Assembly (NCBI RefSeq): GCF_017310015.1
Contig: NZ_CP022297.1
Coordinates: forward strand, 1,860,001 to 1,924,000
Reading direction: 5' to 3'
From: Marinobacterium iners
GTDB taxonomy: Bacteria > Pseudomonadota > Gammaproteobacteria > Pseudomonadales > Balneatricaceae
Length of the DNA stretch: 64,000 nt
The stretch's first letter is position 1. Every line of letters begins with the position of its first letter. This document shows positions 8,812 through 17,699 of the stretch, in pieces. The notes under the pieces are model-generated. The model saw nothing but the letters and a program-made list of their open reading frames with translations, had not been told where the DNA came from and ran no database searches. Made by a program: the position numbers and the translations under genes.

Positions 8812-9879
8812 TCAGCGCTGGCTCAGGACCGGCTTGAGTTTCTCGTTCATGGTGCGCAGGCTGTCTTCGGTGGTTTTCCAGTCGATGCAGGCATCAGTAA
8901 CGGATACGCCATACTTCAGCTCAGACAGATCCTGAGGAATGGACTGGTTGCCCCACTCCAGGTTGCTTTCGATCATCAGGCCAACAATTGACTGGTTGCC
9001 TTCCAGAATCTGGTTGGCCACGTTGTCTGCCACCAGCGGCTGCAGTGCCGGGTCCTTGCTGGAATTGGCATGACTGCAGTCGATCATGATGTTGGCTTTC
9101 TGTCCGGCTTTTTCCAGCGCCTGCTCACATAGTTTTACACTGACAGAATCATAGTTGGGCTTGCCGTCGCCGCCGCGCAGTACGACATGTCCATAACGGT
9201 TGCCACGGGTACGCACGATCGATACCTGGCCGTCGCCGTTCATGCCCAGAAAGCTGTGAGGATGGCTGACCGACTTCATGGCATTTACCGCCACATCCAG
9301 ACCGCCATCGGTACCGTTCTTGAACCCCACGGCACAGGAGAGACCGGATGACATTTCGCGGTGGGTCTGAGATTCAGTGGTACGGGCGCCAATGGCAGAC
9401 CAGCTGATCAAGTCCTGCATATACTGAGGGCTGTTGGGGTCCAGAGCTTCTGTTGCCAGCGGCAGGCCCATTTCAGCCAGATCCAGCAGCAACTTTCGAC
9501 CAATATGGAGTCCTTCCTCGATATCAAAGGAGTCGTTCATGTGTGGGTCGTTGATCAGGCCTTTCCAGCCCACGGTGGTGCGAGGTTTTTCAAAGTAGAC
9601 ACGCATAACCAGATACAGAGTGTCCTTGACCTCTTCGGCCAGCACCTTGAGACGGCGGCCATACTCCAGAGCTGCTTCAGGGTCATGGATCGAGCAGGGG
9701 CCAACGACCATAAACAGGCGATTGTCCTTGCGATCGAGTATGTCCTTGATTACCTGGCGGCCCTGCATCACGCTGGCGGCAGCGGTTTCCGTCAGGGGCA
9801 GACGAGCCTTGAGCTCTTCCGGCGTTACCAGAGGGGTGTTGGATTCAATATTAAGGTCTTCTACACGTGTATCGGTCAT
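8812..9879 (-). CDS. 3-deoxy-7-phosphoheptulonate (DAHP) synthase, class I
   Basis: First enzyme of the shikimate pathway: condenses PEP with erythrose 4-phosphate. The 355-residue protein is of the short AroF/AroG/AroH type. Visible family motifs are VVGPCSIHDPEAALEYG, YFEKPRTTVGWKGL, GARTTESQTHRE, GFKNGTDGG and IDCSHANSSK (metal and substrate binding). Which aromatic amino acid inhibits it cannot be read safely; the N-terminal PLVTPEELKARLP and the RGNRYGHVVLRGG segment look slightly closer to AroH, so no symbol is given. It stands alone, with a terminator behind it and a 217-base gap to dsbD. Confidence 0.93.
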   Translation of the reverse strand: MTDTRVEDLNIESNTPLVTPEELKARLPLTETAAASVMQGRQVIKDILDRKDNRLFMVVGPCSIHDPEAALEYGRRLKVLAEEVKDTLYLVMRVYFEKPRTTVGWKGLINDPHMNDSFDIEEGLHIGRKLLLDLAEMGLPLATEALDPNSPQYMQDLISWSAIGARTTESQTHREMSSGLSCAVGFKNGTDGGLDVAVNAMKSVSHPHSFLGMNGDGQVSIVRTRGNRYGHVVLRGGDGKPNYDSVSVKLCEQALEKAGQKANIMIDCSHANSSKDPALQPLVADNVANQILEGNQSIVGLMIESNLEWGNQSIPQDLSELKYGVSVTDACIDWKTTEDSLRTMNEKLKPVLSQR

Positions 9880-10096
9880 CGTTAAGTCCTGACAGCGGCT
9901 GGAATGCTGAAAATACGGCGCCCGGCGCCGATCTCAGCTAGTTTTACCATATCGCTGCAGTGGTTATAAGTGCCTTTAGGTTGTAGTTGTACTCACTTGT
10001 TCAGGTGTCAGTGATAAACTTGCTTTTTTGCGATGAACGTTCAGACCCTGTCAGGGTCACAATTCACATCTCATTGACCGATAAAGGAATTCAGCC

Positions 10097-11938
10097 TTGT
10101 ATCCCGCTCTGTCAAAACCCCTGTATCTGCTTTTGACCTTGCTGCTGGCGCTGCCGTCAGCTGCCAACGCATTCAGCTTTGGCTCATCCAGTAATGAGCC
10201 ACTGCCGGTCGAACAGGCATTTCAGCTGCGCAGTGAGCTGGGCAATGCAGGTGAAATTAAGCTGGTGTGGGAAGTACAACCGGACTACTACCTCTACCGT
10301 GACAAGATCGAGATCGGTCTGCCAGATCATCTGCAACTGGTCGACCGGCGTGATGTGAGTGGTGAAATGAAAGAGGACCCGTTGTTTGGGCGGGTGGAGG
10401 TCTATCACAACACTGCACAGGTTGATTTGTTGCTGGGCCATCAGATGGGTAAGGCTGATGCGGGCACTCTCAATGTCACCTATCAAGGGTGCTGGGAAGG
10501 CGGCGTCTGTTATCCGCCCGTAACCGAGCAGCTGGATGTGAACAACTTGCCGGCAGCAGCGGGTCTTGCCTGGGCTGAGTCGTCAGCTGTGGCATCGGTA
10601 CCTGCCACGGCCCAGGCTGACCAGCCCTTTGTCAGTGAGCAGGATCAGTTCGCGGGCCTTTTGGCCAGTGGCAACTGGCTCTTGATGCTTGGAGCCTTTT
10701 TCCTTGCCGGCCTGGCACTGTCGTTTACGCCCTGTGTCTTGCCGATGATTCCGATACTGTCTGGAATTATCGCGGGGCAGGGGCATCATGTCAGTACTCT
10801 GCGCGCCTTTATGCTGTCGCTGGTTTATGTGCTGGCAATGGCGCTGACCTATACCCTGGCCGGCGTTCTCGCGGGCCTGTTTGGGGCCAATCTGCAGGCA
10901 AGCTTTCAGAATCCGTGGATTATCGGCAGCTTCAGCGCTGTTTTTGTGTTGCTGGCCCTGTCGATGTTCGGCTTTTATGAATTGCAGCTGCCCTCGGCAC
11001 TTCAGAGCCGTGTCAGTACAGTCAGTCATCGCCAGAAGGGCGGTACCCTTACAGGGGTGGCCGTAATGGGCCTGCTGTCAGCGTTGATCGTCGGCCCGTG
11101 CATGGCGGCCCCGCTGGCCGGTGCGTTGATCTATATTGGCCAGAGCGGTGATCCTGTATTGGGTGGTGCTGCATTGTTCGCGCTGTCGCTGGGTATGGGC
11201 GTACCTTTGCTGCTGGTGGGCGCGTCTGCCGGCAAGTTGCTTCCAAGAGCCGGTGTCTGGATGGAAAGTGTCAAGGCTGGGTTTGGTGTCATTCTGTTGT
11301 TGATGGCGGTCTGGATGCTGGATCGGGTGGTTGCCACCGAAGTAACTATGTTGTTGGCCGGTCTGATTCTGGTAATCAGTGCCGTTTATCTGCGCGCATT
11401 GGACAAACTGCCGGAACACGGCAATGGCTGGCATCGCTTCTGGAAAGGGGTGGGGCTGATCCTGCTGGTATACGGCGCTGCGCTGCTGATCGGAGTCATG
11501 GCGGGTAATCGCAGCCTGCTGTATCCACTGCAGGGAATTGTCGGCGGTGGGGCCCAGGCGCAGCAGAGGGCTGAGCTGCCCTTCACCACGATCAAAACCG
11601 AGTCTGAGCTGGATGCGATTCTGCAGCAGGCTCAGGCCAACGGCCAGCCTGTGATGCTGGACTTCTATGCGGACTGGTGTATCGCCTGTATCGAACTGGA
11701 GCATGTCACCTTCAGCGATGCAGGTGTACAGAGGGCCTTGACTCCGTTCCGGTTGGTCAAGCTGGATCTGACCGCACACAATGACGAGGCACGTGCCCTG
11801 TACAAACGATTCGGAATCATCGGTCCACCGGCACTGGTTTTTTACGATGCAAATGGTGAGGTACGCCCCGATCTGACTTTAATCGGTGTGATCGATCCTG
11901 AAGATTTCATCGCTCAGACCGGCCGGGTCACATTCTGA
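10097..11938 (+). CDS. dsbD: thiol:disulfide interchange protein DsbD
   Basis: Inner-membrane electron carrier that moves reducing power from cytoplasmic thioredoxin to periplasmic partners such as DsbC. The 613 residues hold all three modules: a signal peptide (cleavage after SAANA, about 25), an N-terminal periplasmic domain with the Cys pair in CWEGGVCYPP near 135, a polytopic domain of about eight helices (about 195-475) with Cys in FTPCVLPMIP and GPCMAAPLAG, and a C-terminal thioredoxin domain with DFYADWCIACIELE near 525. The start is TTG 10097, behind AAAGGA at 10083-10088; no ATG fits. Confidence 0.94.
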   Translation: MYPALSKPLYLLLTLLLALPSAANAFSFGSSSNEPLPVEQAFQLRSELGNAGEIKLVWEVQPDYYLYRDKIEIGLPDHLQLVDRRDVSGEMKEDPLFGRVEVYHNTAQVDLLLGHQMGKADAGTLNVTYQGCWEGGVCYPPVTEQLDVNNLPAAAGLAWAESSAVASVPATAQADQPFVSEQDQFAGLLASGNWLLMLGAFFLAGLALSFTPCVLPMIPILSGIIAGQGHHVSTLRAFMLSLVYVLAMALTYTLAGVLAGLFGANLQASFQNPWIIGSFSAVFVLLALSMFGFYELQLPSALQSRVSTVSHRQKGGTLTGVAVMGLLSALIVGPCMAAPLAGALIYIGQSGDPVLGGAALFALSLGMGVPLLLVGASAGKLLPRAGVWMESVKAGFGVILLLMAVWMLDRVVATEVTMLLAGLILVISAVYLRALDKLPEHGNGWHRFWKGVGLILLVYGAALLIGVMAGNRSLLYPLQGIVGGGAQAQQRAELPFTTIKTESELDAILQQAQANGQPVMLDFYADWCIACIELEHVTFSDAGVQRALTPFRLVKLDLTAHNDEARALYKRFGIIGPPALVFYDANGEVRPDLTLIGVIDPEDFIAQTGRVTF

Positions 11939-11946
11939 GACGTAAA

Positions 11947-11981
11947 CAGTAAAGCGCCGAAGCTTTTTCGGCGCTTTACTG
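11947..11981. terminator. bidirectional terminator between dsbD and the acetoacetyl-CoA synthetase gene
   Basis: A perfect 15-bp inverted repeat (11947-11961 with 11967-11981) and a GCTTT loop sit between two convergent genes. An A/T tract at the base of each arm gives T-rich RNA on both strands, so it can serve both dsbD and the minus-strand ligase gene. Confidence 0.85.
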
Positions 11982-11989
11982 ATGGTGTG

Positions 11990-13936
11990 TCAGCTCTGCA
12001 GCTCAGGCAAGTCGCAGAACAGCTCCAGCGCCTCGGGGTTGGCCAGCGCATCCTTGTTTTTGACCTCTTCTCCCAATACCACCTTGCGCACAGCCAACTC
12101 AACAATTTTGCCGCTGATGGTGCGCGGAATGTCCGTTACTTGTATCACCTTGGCGGGAACGTGACGGGGGGTGGTGTTGGCCCGAATGGTATCCCTGATC
12201 CGCTTGATCAGCTCATCGGTGAGGTTGAAACCTTCCTTGAGTCGCACAAACAGGACGACCCGAACATCATTGTCCCAAGGCTGGCCGATACAAAGGCTTT
12301 CCAGTACTTCGTCCACCTTTTCAACCTGACGATAGATTTCGGCCGTGCCGATGCGAACACCACCGGGGTTAAGCACGGCATCGGAGCGCCCATGAATGAT
12401 CAGACCATCATGTTCGGTAATCTCGCCGTAGTCACCGTGCGCCCAGATGTTGTCGAACTGGCCAAAATAGGCATCATGGTATTTCTGACCATCCTCGTCA
12501 TTCCAGAACCCGATTGGCATGGATGGGAAGGGGCGGGTGCAGACCAGCTCGCCCTTTTCACCGCGCACAGGTTTGCCGTTGTCATCAAAGATCTCGACCG
12601 CCATGCCAAGGCCTCGACACTGCAGTTCACCCGCGTAGACCGGACGGATAGGGCAGCCCAGCGCAAAGCAGGAGACGATGTCGGTGCCGCCTGAAATGGA
12701 TGACAGCTGGAGTTCATGCTTGATGTCACGATAGACATATTCAAAACTTTCATGTGCCAGTGGCGAGCCGGTCGACAGCACTGAACGCAGTTTTTCCAGG
12801 TTATGGCTCTCACGAGGTTTAACGCCGGCTTTCTCAAGCGCTGCAATATATTTTGCACTGGTGCCAAATACCGTGATCCCTTCCTGTTCGGCGATATCCC
12901 AGAGAATGGAAGGTTGGGGAGCAAAGGGCGAGCCGTCGAACAGCATCAGGGTACAACCGGTTGCAAGCCCGGATATCAGCCAGTTCCACATCATCCAGCC
13001 ACAGGTGGTGTAGTAGAACAGGCAGTCGTCACGGCCCACATCCGTATGCAGGATATGCTCTTTCAAGTGCTGAATCAGGGTGCCACCGGCGCTGTGTACG
13101 ATGCACTTGGGTACACCGGTTGTGCCTGATGAGTACATCACATACAGGGGGTGGTCGAACGGCAATGGCTCAAACTCGATTTCACTCGCTTGCGCGTCGA
13201 TAAAGTCAGGCAGTAGTACCGCACGATCAAGGCCGCTGATATCGGGCGTGGCTTCAAGGAAGGGGACTACAACTATTTTTTCAACCGAATGCAGTTGATC
13301 AGCGATCCCCTGTACCCGCTCCAGACTGTTGAGCCGCTTGCCGTTGTAGCGATAGCCATCCGTTGTCAGCAGGATTTTCGGCTCAACTTGACCAAAACGG
13401 TCCAGTACGCCATTGATGCCGAAATCCGGTGAGCAGGAGCTCCATATTGCGCCAATGGAGGCGGTTGCCAACATGCCGATCAGGGTTGCCGGAATGTTGG
13501 GCATGAAGCCTGAGACGCGGTCACCTCGAGTAACCCCCTCGCGCCGCAAAGCACTCGCCAGTTGTGCCACCTGAAGGTAAAGCTCGGCATGACTCAATTC
13601 TATCCGGGTGTCGTCCTCGCCGCGGAAAATAACAGCTGGTCGTTGATCCCGGTAGCGCAGCAGGTTTTGGGCAAAATTCAGTCGCGCATCAGGAAACCAG
13701 CGAGCACCGGGCATGCGTTCGGGATGCTCCAGCACACGGTTCCCCTTGTCACCGATAATCCCGGCGTAATCCCACAGGTCACTCCAGAAAGTCTCGCTGT
13801 GCTCAGTACTCCACTGATGCAGGGCTTGATAATTGTTCAGATCGAGCTGATGGCGCTGGTTCAGAGTCTGCATGAAATCATAAAGGCGGGTAGCCCGGCA
13901 GCGTGCCTCATCGGGTGCCCAGAGTGGCTCAGTCAT
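11990..13936 (-). CDS. aacS: acetoacetate--CoA ligase (acetoacetyl-CoA synthetase)
   Basis: Activates acetoacetate to acetoacetyl-CoA with ATP, feeding ketone bodies into thiolysis or polymer synthesis. The 648-residue protein is an adenylate-forming enzyme: the P-loop-like YSSGTTGVPKCIVHSAGG is near residue 270, the family-typical TTCGWMMWNWLISGL follows near 320, and HGRSDAVLNPGGVRIGT near 525 is the hinge/adenylation motif. The catalytic Lys of PRTISGKIVELAVRK lies near the C-terminus. Acetyl-CoA synthetase was considered but the GWMMWNW block and length favour acetoacetate. A 26-bp palindrome upstream probably controls it. Confidence 0.93.
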   Translation of the reverse strand: MTEPLWAPDEARCRATRLYDFMQTLNQRHQLDLNNYQALHQWSTEHSETFWSDLWDYAGIIGDKGNRVLEHPERMPGARWFPDARLNFAQNLLRYRDQRPAVIFRGEDDTRIELSHAELYLQVAQLASALRREGVTRGDRVSGFMPNIPATLIGMLATASIGAIWSSCSPDFGINGVLDRFGQVEPKILLTTDGYRYNGKRLNSLERVQGIADQLHSVEKIVVVPFLEATPDISGLDRAVLLPDFIDAQASEIEFEPLPFDHPLYVMYSSGTTGVPKCIVHSAGGTLIQHLKEHILHTDVGRDDCLFYYTTCGWMMWNWLISGLATGCTLMLFDGSPFAPQPSILWDIAEQEGITVFGTSAKYIAALEKAGVKPRESHNLEKLRSVLSTGSPLAHESFEYVYRDIKHELQLSSISGGTDIVSCFALGCPIRPVYAGELQCRGLGMAVEIFDDNGKPVRGEKGELVCTRPFPSMPIGFWNDEDGQKYHDAYFGQFDNIWAHGDYGEITEHDGLIIHGRSDAVLNPGGVRIGTAEIYRQVEKVDEVLESLCIGQPWDNDVRVVLFVRLKEGFNLTDELIKRIRDTIRANTTPRHVPAKVIQVTDIPRTISGKIVELAVRKVVLGEEVKNKDALANPEALELFCDLPELQS

Positions 13937-14006
13937 CGACCTCTCCTGATTGTTCTCTTGTTGTTATGGTGAGTCGGCTGTATGCACGAAACAGAAGCAG
14001 GCAGCC

Positions 14007-14032
14007 GAAAGTTTACGTTAACGTAAACTTTC
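14007..14032. promoter_or_regulatory. 26-bp perfect palindrome upstream of aacS (candidate operator)
   Basis: A perfect palindrome centred at 14019/14020, core GTTTACGTTAACGTAAAC, lies 71 bases upstream of the acetoacetyl-CoA synthetase start. The TTTACG/CGTAAA arms resemble sites of LiuR, the MerR-family repressor of leucine and acetoacetate catabolism genes in Gammaproteobacteria; that match is from memory. No regulator gene lies beside it. Confidence 0.7.
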
Positions 14033-14081
14033 ATGGATCTGCCGGTTTTAGTCAAGGGGGTAGGGGTTATTACTGAATGGT

Positions 14082-14627
14082 TTAGCGCAGGTATTCGCGG
14101 CTTATTTCGCGGAAGGTGTCGGTTCCGGCACGGCGCAACCACTCAAAGGCGACCATTTCACGGGTGACTACATAAATGCCGCACTGACGGAATCGCGCCA
14201 GAGCAGCCGCCTTGTCGGCCGGTGAACGAGATGAGACACAGTCCTCAACCACATAGACCTCACGTGCCTGCTGCTTCAGTTCAATGGCGGTTTGCAGCAC
14301 GCACACGTGGGTTTCCATGCCGATCAGGATCACCTGGTTGTGTTTGCCGGCATTGATGCGGCGGTTGGGTTCGGGGTCGGACATGGCCGAAAAGTGAATT
14401 TTCTCCATCACGTTTTCAGGCGGCAGAATCGCCTGAAGTTGTGGCAGTGTGGCACCCAACCCCTGCGGGTACTGCTCGGTGGTCAAGACAGGCACTTCAA
14501 GCCGGTTGGCAATATTGATCAGCCATTCGCAGTTGCTGACAATCTGTTCAGCTTCATGGATAACCGGCGCCATGCGCTGCTGGATGTCGATCACCAGCAG
14601 GCAGGATTTGTCAGGATGAATCAGCAT
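14082..14627 (-). CDS. isochorismatase-family cysteine hydrolase
   Basis: A 181-residue cysteine hydrolase of the isochorismatase fold. The expected catalytic triad is visible: Asp14 in LLVIDIQQRM, Lys near 82 in MEKIHFSAM, and Cys near 109 in GMETHVCVLQTA. The family hydrolyses small amides or carbamates (YcaC-like members); the substrate cannot be deduced from sequence. It lies between aacS and divergent paaY. The start is ATG 14627, with GGAGAC a few bases upstream. Confidence 0.88.
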   Translation of the reverse strand: MLIHPDKSCLLVIDIQQRMAPVIHEAEQIVSNCEWLINIANRLEVPVLTTEQYPQGLGATLPQLQAILPPENVMEKIHFSAMSDPEPNRRINAGKHNQVILIGMETHVCVLQTAIELKQQAREVYVVEDCVSSRSPADKAAALARFRQCGIYVVTREMVAFEWLRRAGTDTFREISREYLR

Positions 14628-14794
14628 GATGTCTCCTCGCTGCGTTTTTGTTGCAGCATAGCGGCTGCAATGATTTTAGGGAAACCGGATGGATCAATTC
14701 AGCGTTGTCGATATGGCATCTTGGCAGGGATGTGGTAGCCTGCCGAGCCATTAATGCTGATAATCACAACAAAACAGTAGCCATGGAGTCTGTT

Positions 14795-15412
14795 ATGAAA
14801 GTCTATTCCATTGACGGCATTACCCCGGTGATTGATCCAACGGCCTATGTACACCCGACTGCTGTACTGATTGGGGATGTAATCATTGGTCCGCGCTGTT
14901 ACGTGGGGCCGGCGGCTTGTTTGCGCGGTGACTTTGGTCGCCTGGTGCTGAAAGAGGGTGCCAACATTCAGGATACCTGTGTCATGCACGGCTTCCCCGG
15001 TACCGATACCGTGATCGAAGAGGATGGGCATATTGGTCACGGGGCTGTGCTGCACGGTTGCGTCATCAAGCGTAACGCACTGGTTGGGATGAATGCCGTG
15101 ATCATGGATGATGCAGTGGTTGGCGAGTCCGCGATTGTGGCTGCCATGTCATTCGTAAAGGCCAAGTTCGAAGTTCCGGCACGTACACTGGTGGCAGGAT
15201 CACCTGCGCGCATTATTCGTGAGCTGAGCGATGAAGAAATTGAGTGGAAGGGAATGGGCACGCGCCAATACCAGGACCTGACCATCCGCAGCCTGAATAC
15301 CATGCAGGAGGTGGAACCGCTTACAGAGGTTGAGCCTGATCGCAAGCGACTCAGCTTTGATGACAGTGTCATTCCGTTGTCTGAACTCAAACAGCGCTCA
15401 GCCCGGGATTGA
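14795..15412 (+). CDS. paaY: PaaY, gamma-carbonic-anhydrase-like hexapeptide protein of phenylacetate catabolism
   Basis: A 205-residue left-handed beta-helix protein with hexapeptide repeats (for example VIIGPRCYVGPAACLRGDFG and HIGHGAVLHGCVIKRNALVGMNAVI). Zn-ligand histidines in VMHG, HIGHG and VLHG fit the gamma carbonic anhydrase group. PaaY is reported as a thioesterase that clears dead-end CoA esters of phenylacetate degradation. The C-terminal segment (WKGMGTRQYQDLTIRSL) is PaaY/CaiE-like. ATG 14795 lies 6 bases after GGAG; ATG 14783 overlaps that site. The nearby paaX supports PaaY over CaiE. Confidence 0.9.
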   Translation: MKVYSIDGITPVIDPTAYVHPTAVLIGDVIIGPRCYVGPAACLRGDFGRLVLKEGANIQDTCVMHGFPGTDTVIEEDGHIGHGAVLHGCVIKRNALVGMNAVIMDDAVVGESAIVAAMSFVKAKFEVPARTLVAGSPARIIRELSDEEIEWKGMGTRQYQDLTIRSLNTMQEVEPLTEVEPDRKRLSFDDSVIPLSELKQRSARD

Positions 15413-15419
15413 GTGACAG

Positions 15420-15450
15420 GATACGCCGCAAGTCAGGACTGCGGCGTATC
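15420..15450. terminator. stem-loop between convergent paaY and the DUF2889 gene
   Basis: An 11-bp perfect stem (GATACGCCGCA / TGCGGCGTATC) with a 9-base loop lies just past the paaY stop; the stop of the opposite gene lies in the loop. T-runs are weak on both sides, so it is a probable but not strong bidirectional terminator. Confidence 0.6.
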
Positions 15451-16023
15451 ATCCTTGTCTGAATCCTTGTCACCGGTATAGAACTGCGGCCAGTAGCGTT
15501 GAACCACTGGCCCGTGGGTATCAAAGCTGTGGCAGGTGTTCAGTGTTGGCGGAGGTGTTTCGCCACCAATGCCAAAATCCTCCCGTTTTTCGCGCTCCTG
15601 ATGGGTGGTCTGGTAGGCGGTGGTTGCCATGGTGCCTAGCATCTCCAGCAGATGGGTGCAGCCCTGAGTTCCACCCAACAGGTCACGGGTCAGACGAGTA
15701 AAGCCAGGTGCAATCCGGTGACCGATCAGGCGGCGAAAATTGTCGGCGATACTCGGGCAATGCTTGAATGGCGTGTAGTCCATGCTGGCCTGAACGTCAT
15801 GAATCAGCAGGTCGTAATCAACGGTCAGCCGCAGTGCCATCTTGTGAAGTGGCTCTCCGGTGGGAATGATGCCATCGTTGCGCTCAATAACCTGCAGGTC
15901 AAAGCTCTTCAGGTCTACCAGCTCGCCCTCCACGTCCCATAGTCCATCTCTGCGCTTGTAGCCTTTGCAGGTAATATAACGGGTGTGCAGCAGTTCACGG
16001 TCTTCAGCAGGGGGCAGGGGCAT
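15433..16023 (-). CDS. DUF2889 domain protein next to paaX
   Basis: A 196-residue protein of the DUF2889 family, recognised from the LLHTRYITCKGYKRRDGLWD start, the DLKSFD and MALRLTVDYDLLIHDV segments, and the C-terminal GCTHLLEMLGTMA. The biochemical role is unknown to me; no signal peptide or membrane helix is visible. The conserved Cys-Thr-His of GCTHLLEML could be functional. It is transcribed from the same strand just after paaX (31-base gap), which hints at a link to phenylacetate or CoA-ester metabolism (inference). Confidence 0.8.
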   Translation of the reverse strand: MPLPPAEDRELLHTRYITCKGYKRRDGLWDVEGELVDLKSFDLQVIERNDGIIPTGEPLHKMALRLTVDYDLLIHDVQASMDYTPFKHCPSIADNFRRLIGHRIAPGFTRLTRDLLGGTQGCTHLLEMLGTMATTAYQTTHQEREKREDFGIGGETPPPTLNTCHSFDTHGPVVQRYWPQFYTGDKDSDKDDTPQS

Positions 16024-16054
16024 CGTTCGTCACTCGGTTTGCTGGCCAGGCGGC

Positions 16055-16978
16055 TTAAAGGCCGCCAAAGCGTTTGTAAAAACGGGGCGCGGGTTCAGGC
16101 AGTGGGCCATCCGCGGTTTCCTGGGTAGCCGCCAGCCATTGATCGGCTCCGGAGTAAATCCGGCGGTAGATATTCCGACACAGCACCCGCGCTGATGTAC
16201 CGGCCCAGTCGGCAGGCAGCAGCTTTTCGGGGAGCAGCGGGTCACGTAGCAGCAATCGTCGATAATGGTGGATCAACAATGTGCGCAGCTGAAAGCACTG
16301 TTCCGGGTCAAGATTTTCGGCAGACTCCAATGCACGCAGGATCGGACGAAATCGGTCAAGAAACTGCTTATAGTCCTCTGCCAGTTGCTGCAGATTCCAG
16401 CATTCATGCACCAACTGTTTCAGCGCAGCCGACGTTTGGGTTGTACCCACCATCTCAGCACGCATATGGATCACTTCAGCCTGAACGCACAGCTCCTGCA
16501 GGGTGTTATAGAGCTCCTGCTGATCTGCCATCGGGTGTGCCATGATGCTCGGCGCAATGTTACCGAAACCCTGCCACTCAAGCTCTTTCTTCAGTACCTT
16601 GCGCAGCTCGTTATCCAGCTGGGTGGCGAGCACCATGTCCCACTTGCCGTCCCACTCGGGGTAGAGTTCGGCGTAGATGCGACGAAAGGCACTCTCAAAG
16701 CGGCGCCGACCGGAATCGGTCAGGGTGTAGTAGCTGCGACGGCCAATCTGATTGGAGGTCAGCCAGCCGTCTTTGGTCAGACGAAAGATGGAAGTGCGCA
16801 CCAGTCGCTGATTCAGGCCCAGTGGCTCCAGCAGATTGATCAGGCTGCCCAGCCACACGGTACCGCCACGGGGCGCGATGGCATCACCAAAAATGGTGAT
16901 GATCAGCGATCCGCCTCGGATGGGCCTCTGTTCCTGGAACTCCTGAACAAGTTCTTCAATACAGCGCAGTCTGGTCAT
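16055..16978 (-). CDS. paaX: phenylacetate catabolism transcriptional repressor PaaX
   Basis: A 307-residue repressor that in known systems releases paa promoters on binding phenylacetyl-CoA. The N-terminal winged helix is readable: GGSLIITIFGDAIAPRGG, WLGSLINLLEPLGLNQRLVR and the FRLTKDGWL helix that follows Arg-Thr-Ser. The long C-terminal ligand domain ends in KRFGGL. ATG 16978 is the preferred start; an adjacent TTG at 16981 adds one residue. paaY is convergent to the DUF2889 gene behind it. The paaABCDE catabolic genes are not in this window. Confidence 0.92.
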   Translation of the reverse strand: MTRLRCIEELVQEFQEQRPIRGGSLIITIFGDAIAPRGGTVWLGSLINLLEPLGLNQRLVRTSIFRLTKDGWLTSNQIGRRSYYTLTDSGRRRFESAFRRIYAELYPEWDGKWDMVLATQLDNELRKVLKKELEWQGFGNIAPSIMAHPMADQQELYNTLQELCVQAEVIHMRAEMVGTTQTSAALKQLVHECWNLQQLAEDYKQFLDRFRPILRALESAENLDPEQCFQLRTLLIHHYRRLLLRDPLLPEKLLPADWAGTSARVLCRNIYRRIYSGADQWLAATQETADGPLPEPAPRFYKRFGGL

Positions 16979-17059
16979 CAAAAATGTATCATTTTCGTTA
17001 AGAAGCAGGGGATTCTATGTTGAACCCGGGGCGGGCATCAAGGAAAACCCCTGCAAACC

Positions 17060-17626
17060 TCAGGCGCGCGAAAGGTACTTGCCGGTTTCTGTGTTGATCT
17101 TGACCTTTTCACCCGCTTCGAGGAACTCGGGTACCTGCAGTTCAAGGCCGGTTGCAAACTTGGCCGGCTTGGTGCGACCAGTCGCGCTGGCTGCTTTCAT
17201 GCCCGGTACGGTTTCGATGATTTCCATCACCACGGTGCCGGGCACTTCGATGGTCATCACCTTGCCTTCAACCAGCAGTGCCATGATGTTTTCCATGCCA
17301 TCCATCAGGTAGGGCAGCTGTGCTTCGATCGTGTCGGCATCAATCATGTACTGGCTGTAGTCTTCTGAATCCATGAAGGTGTACAAATCACCTTCCTTGT
17401 ACAGGTAGGAGCACTTACGCCGTTCGAGCTGCGCTTCCTTGAGCATGTCGTCGCCGGTGAAGGTTTCTTCATACTTGCCGCCACCGGGCAGCTTACTGAA
17501 GCGCATCCGATACAGGGTCTGGGCACCGCGTGCTGTCGGACTCTTTACATCGATCTGCTGTACCAGCATGTACTGGCCATTGAGTTCGATCAGGTTACCG
17601 CGTTTGACATCTGCCGCTTTGGGCAT
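17060..17626 (-). CDS. efpL: elongation factor P-like protein EfpL (YeiP)
   Basis: A 188-residue EF-P paralogue (YeiP/EfpL) that relieves ribosome stalling on difficult peptide sequences. It differs from EF-P in the loop that faces the peptidyl-transferase centre: here it reads KSPTARGAQTLYRM, with an Arg at the tip, the EfpL hallmark, instead of a modified Lys. The body (MRFSKLPGGGKYEETFTGDD, VPGMKAASATGRTKPAKFATG) covers the three beta-barrel domains. ATG 17626 is preceded by GGAGT; the frame extends five codons further to 17641 without a better signal. It lies downstream of ppsR on the same strand. Confidence 0.93.
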   Translation of the reverse strand: MPKAADVKRGNLIELNGQYMLVQQIDVKSPTARGAQTLYRMRFSKLPGGGKYEETFTGDDMLKEAQLERRKCSYLYKEGDLYTFMDSEDYSQYMIDADTIEAQLPYLMDGMENIMALLVEGKVMTIEVPGTVVMEIIETVPGMKAASATGRTKPAKFATGLELQVPEFLEAGEKVKINTETGKYLSRA

Positions 17627-17699
17627 GGTGATACTCCACACAGAAGTGAGAAACAGGTCGCCATTTTATGAGAAAAAACGGCGGCGGCACAGTAGTCCA

